Positions 29,610-64,000 of a DNA stretch of 64,000 nt are shown one piece after another. Position numbers and translations under genes: made by a program. The number at the start of each line of letters is the position of its first letter. The stretch's first letter is position 1. The notes under the pieces are model-generated. The model ran no database searches, was not told where the DNA came from, and saw nothing but the letters and a program-made list of their open reading frames with translations. The stretch is from Anarhynchus alexandrinus (Eukaryota; Chordata; Aves; Charadriiformes; Charadriidae), in the NCBI GenBank assembly GCA_008711295.1, contig VUYV01000004.1, forward strand, positions 8,796,010-8,860,009, in the 5' to 3' direction.

Positions 29610-32600
29610 CAGCCATGACAAAAAGGGGAAAAAAAGATGGTAGGGAAACACCCTGATGGATCCACAACCAAAAAACCTTTCAAGCATGACTCGAGCTCCT
29701 ATTAAACTGCAAAGTGCAGAATAGGAGCAGTCACCACAAAATGAGTATTCCCTTGCGCTCACGTAGGAAAAACAGAGTAAGAAGATTCTTCCTGAAACAA
29801 GGTTGAAATGCAATAGGAACAAAACGATCCATCAGTTTAGGCTGAAATACAATAGTGGTTAAACAGTAAATGAACAGGATTTGAACATGAATCAGAAGTG
29901 CATCCTTACAATAAAGAATGCAAACTGTATCCTGAACTTACAGTTACAAACTAAGAACAAAGTTATTTTAACTCTCTCTTCAGCAGACACATCCACAGCT
30001 GTCTTCAATCTTCCTGAGCTATGTATATCACAATTTGAGAGAGGACCACACTGCATAGCAGCTATTTCTCCATCCCTTGCTCTGCACAAGGAGGAGAGGT
30101 TCCCACATCCTAACGCAGTTTGGCTCACAAATGAGTTAGGACATGGATAAAATAAAAAACATGTGTCTATGTCTCTGTTGTATTAGTTCATGAAATAAGT
30201 GGGCTGAGAAAGCAAAAGCATTAATATAATTCTGTACTATAATATATTAAACCATTAAAACAAGATTTGAGGTTTAAGAGTACAGACCTTGGCAGGCTTC
30301 TTCCCATGGCAGAAAATTACTATTAAAAAGCTTTTAAAAGCTTTTAAAGACACAGACACACACACACAAAAGAAAAGAATATAAAAAAAAATAGGTAAAC
30401 TACAAAATAACTGCTATCCACGCTCCATTGAATCAGGATTCACTGATTCTCAAAACATAGATTAAAGCTGTGGCTATCAGTACTACTGGCAGTAGGTGAG
30501 AACGTAAAAGTATTTCTGGAATAGATTTCACAGCAGTCCCAACTACTGCCTCTTCAATCCCAGCTTATGAAAATGTAGTAAATGGCAAATATCAAAACCC
30601 TTAAATATTGACTGCTAATGTTTCTTTCCATACCAAAGACGTGTTCTTTTCCAGTTTTGGCACAAAAAAGAACCATAAAAGGAGCAGTCATTCTCAAAAA
30701 ACCCCAATAATAGCTTCAGACATTAACATTTGAAGCACTTACAGAGATACATACAGCTTCATAATTTATTCTAAATTTTGTTGTAATTAAGTCTAACAAG
30801 TTGACGTTTCTCTTGTATCAGAATCCAATCCAAACAGAAAAAGGAAGCATGTCCTTCCTTAACAATTTTTGGCTAAAGCATCACAGCTTAAACCAAGGAG
30901 AGAAGTGTTTTGGCAGCCTGACTGATGAATGAACCAGACAGCACCAGGGAAAGCATGCACCCCCTGCAATCGTACTGAACACAGGCCTACACAAGCACAG
31001 GCTTGTCCTCTCTGTACTTTTTAAAAAATCAATATAATACTATGAGTAGAATATGATCTAGCTTAGTGTTGATGAAGATGTGTATATAAGAACAGGTTTA
31101 AAAAAAAAAAAAGGCAACCCAAACCATCTTTTACCTTTAGCTTTGTTATTCTACATGAGTACAAATGAAAGCATTGCTTGATTTCAAGGTGCATTCAGCA
31201 TAGCATTAGGTACACATTATTGTTTATTGCTGCCATGTAGATAATAAGTTTTAAATTTTTTGTAAGACATGTAACTTTGATCTGTATAGGAAGTAGAAAT
31301 TAGGTGGTCCTTCCAGAAAAAGCAGCATTGCAGGAATTAGAGGATGTGTACTACAAGGCTACAATAGTGTGTCTACAAGGCTTCCAGTGTATCTGTAAAT
31401 TAGGGAGTGTGGAAAGCTTAAAGAAAGGTTAAAAAAAATTTAGTCCATTCTTGCTGCTATCTTGTGACAATTGCTTTTTTGGTGTCAGACTTCTGGAAGT
31501 GAATTATCTCTCAGAACGCTGATAAAAAATGGAAAATAAATTGAAATATTGCTGTAGATAAGAATGGGTAAGGATATGTGTATCCTGTTTATTGGTCCCC
31601 TTCTTAACATGAAACATGCATGCTCACATCCTTTTTTGGACTTTTATTACTTGTGTACTCAAAACGAAAGTAGCTGTGTTCCAGCTAGGGTAAATGCACC
31701 ATAACAGCTGGACAGGATTACTTTATGCTTTGAAGATATCTGGAATTTAGGACAGTTTTATGACACTGCACATATTTCAGAGGAGCCAGGAGGATTGTCT
31801 TCTCTCTGGAAAATGCAGCACTTGGCACTGTATTCTGAATCAGTATGTCAGATCCTGAGCAAAGCAAACACATGATCAAATTTCAAGTATTTTGCGCCTG
31901 TTATCTGAAAACTAAAGGTGATTTGCTCCTCCTTTATGTAAATGCTGAAAAAACCTCACCCTTAAGAGAGCAACTTTCCTCTTTCATGGCTTAGGGATCT
32001 GTTCAACCCTGAATATAATTAAACTCAGTAACTTAGGGAGTGCAATACTGTCTAGACTGAACAGGCTCTAGATGAAAGTTAATACAGAACCTGACTGCTG
32101 TTAATTCTGCAATGACCTTCTGCAGATCACCATCCTCCAAACCTAAGCTTCAAGGAGAAATTCTGCTTGCAAACAACATTCAGACAGTACGTATATTAAA
32201 AGCAACAATATAGTAACAGAAAAAAACAGTTTTTTACATCAGTAAGAATTTCTTGTATTTTCATTGGCTATTTTAACCTTTTTTTTTATTGAGGTACTCC
32301 TTAAAAAATGCCAGATTTGGAACACAGTTAAATATTGTTTAGTAACTTCATTTCAAGAAATCTATTCATTTATTCCCTTCCAAATTTGCCTGAATAAATC
32401 AAGAAAACTGTACAATGAAGTAATTTATTATAGTTTTTAACAGGGTTAGGTATTAGCTTGTTTATCATAATACATTCACAAAAGAGAAAGTCTTAAGATA
32501 CCTTTAAAAATTCTGCTATGTAGAACTATATATTTGTCAGAGGTGGAAAGCACAGTTTGGTGTAAAAATCTGTGAATGTGTGTGAAGGACTTCAAATGAA

Positions 32601-32942
32601 ATCCTTTTACTATAATGGGCTGAAATTAGAGCTTCACCACACTATCATCTTTGAATTATTTAGCATTCATAAAATTTCAAGCTTCTAAACCAGAGATACT
32701 TAAGACTTTTAATCAAAAGCTTGAAAGTCATTTCCTAAAGATGATAGGAGAGCAGAAGTTATTCTTCCATTTTACTTGAGCAGACAAAAATATACTTGTT
32801 GCACCAAGCAAACGAGCAGTATTCTCCACAAGAAGCTTGTGAATCAGGGAAACCTTCTCTCTGTGAAACACCACAGACCTTGGTGTGGTGGTTTTTGGGT
32901 TTTTGTGTTTTGTTTTTTTTTTTCCTTCTTTTTCTTCTTTAG

Positions 32943-33037
32943 TATTTTCAACACATGGAATATAAAGCAGCTCAAGAACTACAGCTGGCCTACAAAGAGA
33001 ATAACGTTCAATCGTATGCTGCTGCTCATTAATAAGG
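32943..33037 (+). other. Exon-like segment on plus strand in intron 10
   Basis: Preceded by a long T-rich polypyrimidine tract ending in cttctttag and followed by a donor gtaagcc. The 95-base interior is open in one frame. Both splice signals are good, but such pairs can occur by chance and no protein family is recognised. Confidence 0.2.
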
Positions 33038-33779
33038 GTAAGCCAACTACATCATACCTTGTTTTTTAGCCACTGGCAGCTCACCTATAACTCTGTACAC
33101 TTTAAACAAAAGTTTTGAAGTTAAGGTTTGTAGCTGGCTATTTCTGTGATTACTATTTATTAGTCCATGTATAAACCAGAAATTCAACTATTCTCCAGTA
33201 TGCAGTGCAAAATATAATCCCAGAAATGAAAGGTAAAGCAATGCCAGGAGCAAATACGGCTCTGTTAGAAATGGGGCTTTAACTCAGTGTGTATGGATCC
33301 ATCTTCTCTATGAAACAACAGCAACTGAAATAATTTTCTATTAATATTTACATACACGTATGCATAAAAAAACTACAGCTGTGAGACATCACTTCCAGGT
33401 GAGAGGGAGAAAACAAGACCAAAAAAAGTGATTGTTGTCAGCAACTGATGAAGAAGTAAACACATATTTCCATGTTGGCAAAGACATTTTTGAAAATACT
33501 GGCTTACAGGGCTGGGTTTTACTTAAATATTGGTAGTTTAATTAGATTTGCATTAGAAACAAATTGATATAGTATGAATACAACAAAATTAACAAAAGAA
33601 TTATTCGGAAACAAAAGCCTTCTAAGACTTTCTTTTTCTTTTCCTTGTTTCCAAATCACGGTTAAACTCTTCCAGGTCATTTTAGAACTTGTGACAGACT
33701 CAATTTGCAAGTAGTTTTCCTTTAAAGTGTTACATTTGTATCTCAATAAGTAATAGCTAACATTAATTTAAATTGGTGA

Positions 33780-34059
33780 CAGGACAGAAATCGGACCGAC
33801 TGCTATTCCCAGAGAGGAAAAGGCAGTGATATTTCGGACTCCTGTGCTCTGCGTGGCTCACGCAGCAGCTGAGAGCCAGCAGCCGGCCGGGCAGGCAGCG
33901 TGCAGGCAGCTCTACAAAGCACGTGCTGGCTCTTGCCCAGATGCTAAGCCAAACAAAAGCAAATGGCGGTATAGAAGGAAAGTGGAAGTCATAATGATGG
34001 GAAATGCTGGGGATAAAAGGGAACTGTGGCAGAGTATAAGACACTAGGAGGAACTGGAG
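33780..34059 (+). other. GC-rich exon-like segment in intron 10
   Basis: About 280 bases of markedly higher GC than its flanks, ending in a consensus plus-strand donor (GAG|gtaaga at 34060). Contains a YY1-like ATGGCGG near 33962. Short open frames on both strands are unrelated to known families. It could be a first exon of an antisense non-coding transcript or a regulatory element. Confidence 0.25.
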
Positions 34060-35641
34060 GTAAGAAAAGGTACCCTGTCAACACTTGGGTGACAGCAAAG
34101 AAGAAAGAGAGCTACAGTACCTTAAGCAGGATTGAATGAGGAAGGGAGATTTCATTATTCTGACGCTTGTTTACTGCTTGTCAGTTTTGAATCCACATAG
34201 TTTTAAAATAAAATTAAAACCCAGCAAAGCTTCAGTTAAAAAAAATAAAATCCTTATCTGGTATTGATAACGTTGTTGAGATGCCAGAAAGCTGAATAAG
34301 CACTATTCACAATGAGTACAACGCCAGATATGTTTAAAAACATTAGAACACCACTAATGTGTTATTCAACCAGAATTGAATTTCAGGGGATGCTGAAAAT
34401 AATCAAATTCTGCACAACAAAGAAATGAAAAATGAGTGTGCCTAAAGCAAAAGACATTCTTCTCAAAAATCTAACTTAATATAACCTCCTGATATTATCT
34501 TACTCTTTCAAAAGAAGGCATGCATTGGTTCTACAGATGCTATATGCTATGGTTTCTCAGTAGCAATGCAAGCAGAGAACCATATTACAGTTGTTGAAGC
34601 AAGTACAGTAAGTCTCAAAACCTATTCTACTACTGTTCATAAAACTCAAGTAATTATAAGCAGCAATCTATAGAAACAAAAGCATGCTCTTGCACGTGCA
34701 CAAAACTACAGATTGAAAGGTTCGGAATACTTTCTATTCCTTTTCCTAACCTGACAAGGAAGCTGACAAATTCATCTTTCATTTCAAGACAATATGGGAA
34801 AATATTTTTGCATTCAGTTTTAGAGGATTTATAAAGAAATATAACATCCTGCCTTTTTTAAAATGTGGGGAAGGAGAAAGGCTCTTGCCACAAAGCAGCT
34901 TATCCTCAGAAATAGCCCAGTTTAGTACTAGACGTGCCACAGGAAGAGGGGGGAGGGCTCATATCACAAGCCTGTCCATTGTACTGAAAGACGACTTTTC
35001 CTATGGATGGGCGATCATCCTGTTATGCGGCTCTCAACTTCCTCCTGCATTGTGAGTCTCAAGTCATGGAAAGAGTAAAGTTCTTAAACTGAGGATTGTG
35101 TTGGGAACTCCAAACGCTTTCAATACAAGTTAACCAAACAAATACATCATGGTCAGACTATTAACATCCTGGTTTAGTTTGCTGAAGCCACTATTCTTTT
35201 GAAAAAATAATGTAATCAGGAGAACTCTGGATAGTCATCTTATTAGCTCTTTTAGCTTCTGATAACATTTGGACTAACTGGAAAAAAAAAAGTCTGGAAC
35301 CGAAGTAGAAAGCCAAGTTCAAAATGCAAGACAATGCAACCTTCACAAAACAAACTGTCCGTAAATAGGGACTAAATGGGAGCACTTTGAAAGATCCAAA
35401 TAAAACTACACTAATTAGCTACCAAAAAAATATCTCTGAAATCCGAGAAATGGTACTCTAATTGCATTTGGGAAACATTAATTTAAACCTTAAGTTGCTA
35501 AAGTTTCAGTTACAGTTTCAAAAGTGTGATCTGTAAAAGGCTGTTTTAAAGTGCCTCAACAGAAGGTCAGCTGCCCCCTTAAGAAAAAAAAACGATTACC
35601 AACATGAAGCAAAGTGACTAAAGAGCTATTAATGTTAGTTA

Positions 35642-41440
<5,799 letters not shown>

Positions 41441-41524
41441 CAGAAATAGATTTGGCACTTTCCATAGCGGGTACTCTTGGCAAAGATGCTGGTCTGCTGG
41501 TAGAAGATGTTCTCAACAAATGTT
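41441..41524 (-). CDS. SPECC1L: SPECC1L linker exon, frame-neutral (84 bp)
   Basis: Two bases complete Glu, then [19 protein letters not shown] and MESAKSIS follow, with exit after one base of Val (CT G|gtaata). Phase 1 at both ends and 84 bases long, so skipping would delete 28 linker residues without a frameshift. Confidence 0.96.
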
Positions 41525-43451
41525 CTGGACAAAAAAAAAAAAAAGAAAAAAAAAAAGAGAGAGAGAGAGAAAATAATTAAAGAAGATTCCAGTTAAATGT
41601 AAGATATTTAAGTATGAGTCATGAATATTGTCTACCAGTGCCTGAGTTTGGCTGTTTTAGTGAGAGCAACTGATTTTATCTCTGTGAAAGAGAATGCCTA
41701 AATTTGCTCATTACCAATAAAGATCACTATGAATACATCATGACCTTCTTAATCCTTTTTCCCTAAGGCCTTTTACTAAGCCTCATGCCCTGGTCTATAA
41801 AAAAATGAACTGCTAAACCAAAAGGCTGAGCAAGGAATCCCTATTTAGCACATGGCCAAAAATATTCAATATGCCATTCACAATATGGATTGATAAAGCA
41901 GATTGCTTTGTCCCTCGTGATTTTTTTTTCCTTTGGTTTGTTGGGTTGGGTTTTTTATTTTTTAATTAAAAACACGTGAACATGTGGGGTTTTTTCCTCC
42001 CCCATGCTGTGGAATCAAAAAGGTGCTTTTACATATTGTAGGGAAAGAGTAGTTCTACCTACTGCCAATGAGTAAAATCAAACTACAACAAAATTCATTT
42101 TCTGTAGCATCAAATCAAAACTATTTCCTATTATTGAAGAAATATTCCTTCAAATAAAACCTTTAGACTGTAAACAAAAGGCTTACATAATCCTATGTAG
42201 AAACACTTAGAAGGCAGTAATTTGAATACAAAACCCCATGAAAATTAAGAATGAGGATTAAAAAAGTGAGACCCCATTCATTAGTTGAAAACGTGGCACA
42301 AGAAACATACATTGTTACAGAGGTTCTTTAAAAAAAATATATGGCTGTAAACAGGAATTCTGTCTGGCACGTTCTCTATTTGAATGCAGTCCTGCTCCTG
42401 CCTTAACTGACTATAATGAAAACACAAAAACTATATAAAGCATACCACTGGGTTTGTGTTTAAACTTATGTCTACCCATGAACTCTCTAACAATTAAAGA
42501 ATCCTCAACTATCTTCTTGGAAAGGCATTTCAATATTCCTAAAAATATCCAAGTTTCTAAAATTAAAACTCCAGCTGCATTGTACAAATAACCTCAATAT
42601 GCATTCAACAAAAGCAAGAAGGAAATCTGGCACATACAGACTATTATGAAGTGCTACAACAATAAAAAACACAAAAAACCCCAACCCTTTGGAAAGTATC
42701 AGACCTCAGGAATACCAAATTCAGAGGAAATATTCAGCCTGGAGTCATATGGGGATTATCTTGAGAAACATCTACAAAAAAACCACCCTAAAGCAGGCAT
42801 AAATCAGAGTGCTACACCCAACACATGATAGCCATTCATTCTCACAGGAAGAGCACATTGTGAACAGTGTTTTGAGAGACAAAACGAAGTTCACAGAACA
42901 GGGAAATATTGGGAAACAGATAAATCAACACTCAATTTAATTCCATTCAATTTTTTCATCTGGCTCCCGAAGATTCAATACTTAAGTTTATATTTTGTTA
43001 TTCATAAGCAATGCAATGCCAACCACCGTCCTTGTTTCGTTTCGTTGGGAAGGGGGTGGGGGGAACAATCACAATACATAATGTAACCCCAGAGGTATGT
43101 ATTTTTAATATCTGGAAGACAGCTGCAAGGCATGTCCCTGAAATCATCTTGTCTTGATTTTGCAAGTGAACTCAGTTTATGCACACATTAAAAACTGTCA
43201 GAGTAATGCCAAATTATCAGGATGCAATCATGGTGTTGAAAATTCAAAAAGTATCTTTACAATATGCCACTATGTGTGATGAAACACAAGTAATAAAAAC
43301 TTGAACTTGAAATATTCTATGATTCTATGAAAATATCATGGTAATAAAAAGTATAAAATATACTAATACTTTGGATACTAAACAATATAAATTTTTAAAA
43401 AGTAGCAATAGCATTGCTAAACACAAAGTTTAAATGAACTTGAATCAATAC
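41525..43451 (-). other. SPECC1L: SPECC1L intron (1.9 kb, phase 1)
   Basis: Donor gtattg, acceptor gtccag. Its 3' end is an uninterrupted 43-base pyrimidine tract made of a T-rich and CT microsatellite (41531-41573 on the plus strand). A CR1-like attctatgattctatga lies at 43314-43330 without flanking CR1 sequence. Confidence 0.9.
41531..41573. repeat. A-rich/(GA)n microsatellite at splice acceptor
   Basis: 43 bases of pure purine on the plus strand: A14, G, A11, then alternating GA, then AAA. On the gene strand this is the polypyrimidine tract ending 6 bases before the exon at 41524. Confidence 0.95.
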
Positions 43452-43542
43452 CTTGAACAGGGATTTCAGCATAGCTCGGTCTTTTGTCTGTCAGCGTAGC
43501 GAGGGGTTTTGAAGCGGAGATTGGTCCACTTATAGAATGCCT
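43452..43542 (-). CDS. SPECC1L: SPECC1L linker exon
   Basis: 91 bases encoding [20 protein letters not shown] and [10 protein letters not shown], leaving after one base of the next Glu codon (CAA G|gtattg). Continues the Ser/Pro-rich linker. It has only very short open frames around it and is placed by homology and phase. Confidence 0.95.
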
Positions 43543-52701
<9,159 letters not shown>

Positions 52702-52877
52702 TTGCGTGACTTTATTTCCTCCAGCTCTTTAGTGAGCTTCTCATTTTTCTCCTGAGCTTCATGTAATCTGCGCTTCAGGTCTCCTATCTCTTCTTGGGCC
52801 TCAGACTTTATATCATTTGCTATAACCACTGCAGTCTGTAGATCAGCCTGGAACTGACGCCATTCTGCTGACTCCTC
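52702..52877 (-). CDS. SPECC1L: SPECC1L coiled-coil exon
   Basis: 176 bases starting [20 protein letters not shown] and continuing through [19 protein letters not shown] to EEIKSR. The last Lys codon is split as AA|gtatgc (phase 2). It completes the C-terminal portion of the coiled coil. Near-identical to the mammalian protein. Confidence 0.96.
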
Positions 52878-60250
<7,373 letters not shown>

Positions 60251-60458
60251 TCTCCAAATCAGATATGATGAGATTGTCATGCAGCTTCACAGCACGATGC
60301 TGCTCTACTTCATCCTCCAACTCAAAGATAGTTTCTTTCATGTCACTTCGCTCAGTCTCTTTTTCATCTAGTTCTGTCCGAAGTTTTTCTAGAGTCACAT
60401 TGAGATCCTCAATTTGTTTCTTGGCTTCTTCTTGGAACACTCTGTATTCATCTTCAAC
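60251..60458 (-). CDS. SPECC1L: SPECC1L coiled-coil exon
   Basis: 208 bases, entering in phase 0 with [15 protein letters not shown] and leaving after one base of a codon (GAG A|gtaagt). It encodes heptad-rich coiled coil including [18 protein letters not shown] and DNLIISDLE. The acceptor cag and donor gtaagt are both near consensus. It joins in frame to the exon at 53475, giving [12 protein letters not shown]. Confidence 0.96.

Positions 60459-64000
<3,542 letters not shown>

Noticed and set aside
43314..43330. attctatgattctatga as a CR1 end
   Set aside because: Only the short octamer repeat is present; no upstream CR1 sequence, so chance cannot be excluded.

Overview
The window is vertebrate nuclear DNA, most likely from a bird. 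It carries a multi-exon, intron-rich gene with GT-AG splice sites. Fragments ending like avian CR1 retrotransposons sit at 50621-50665 and about 2660-2925, interspersed repeats are sparse, and the introns are short for this gene. One 20-base N run (6391-6410) marks an assembly gap inside a CpG island.

Most of the window (about 14.6-64.0 kb) is the minus-strand gene SPECC1L (cytospin-A, sperm antigen with calponin homology and coiled-coil domains 1-like). Thirteen coding exons can be placed to the base. All twelve introns are GT-AG with matching phases, and the exons join into an uninterrupted frame of 1016 codons plus a stop at 22117-22119. The first roughly 100 residues and the 5' UTR lie beyond the right edge. 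The largest exon (62364-64000 and beyond) carries the serine-rich and main coiled-coil regions. Exons from 60458 down to 50736 finish the coiled coil. Exons at 49054-39455 encode a Pro/Ser-rich linker. The last four exons (35903-22117) encode the C-terminal calponin-homology domain, which is split by three phase-0 introns.

Below the stop codon lies a probable 3' UTR of uncertain length. A strong polyadenylation signal for the minus strand sits at 14592-14597, which would give a 7.5-kb UTR, and several weaker signals lie closer to the stop. The region from 14.6 to 6.6 kb looks intergenic. A CpG island at about 5.88-6.57 kb has four splice-donor-like sites on the minus strand within 250 bases. 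In vertebrates ADORA2A lies directly downstream of SPECC1L in the same orientation, so I infer that this island is the ADORA2A promoter or first-exon cluster, with its coding exons off the left edge. No ADORA2A coding sequence is visible here.

I found no mobile-element coding genes, tRNA or rRNA genes, CRISPR arrays or endogenous viral genes, and nothing that looks like a previously undescribed multi-gene system. The items most worth a second look are regulatory: the stacked donors in the island, a long microsatellite polypyrimidine tract before a frame-neutral exon, a small intronic CpG patch with inverted YY1-like sites, possible antisense exons in intron 10, and a possible intronic polyadenylation site in intron 9.
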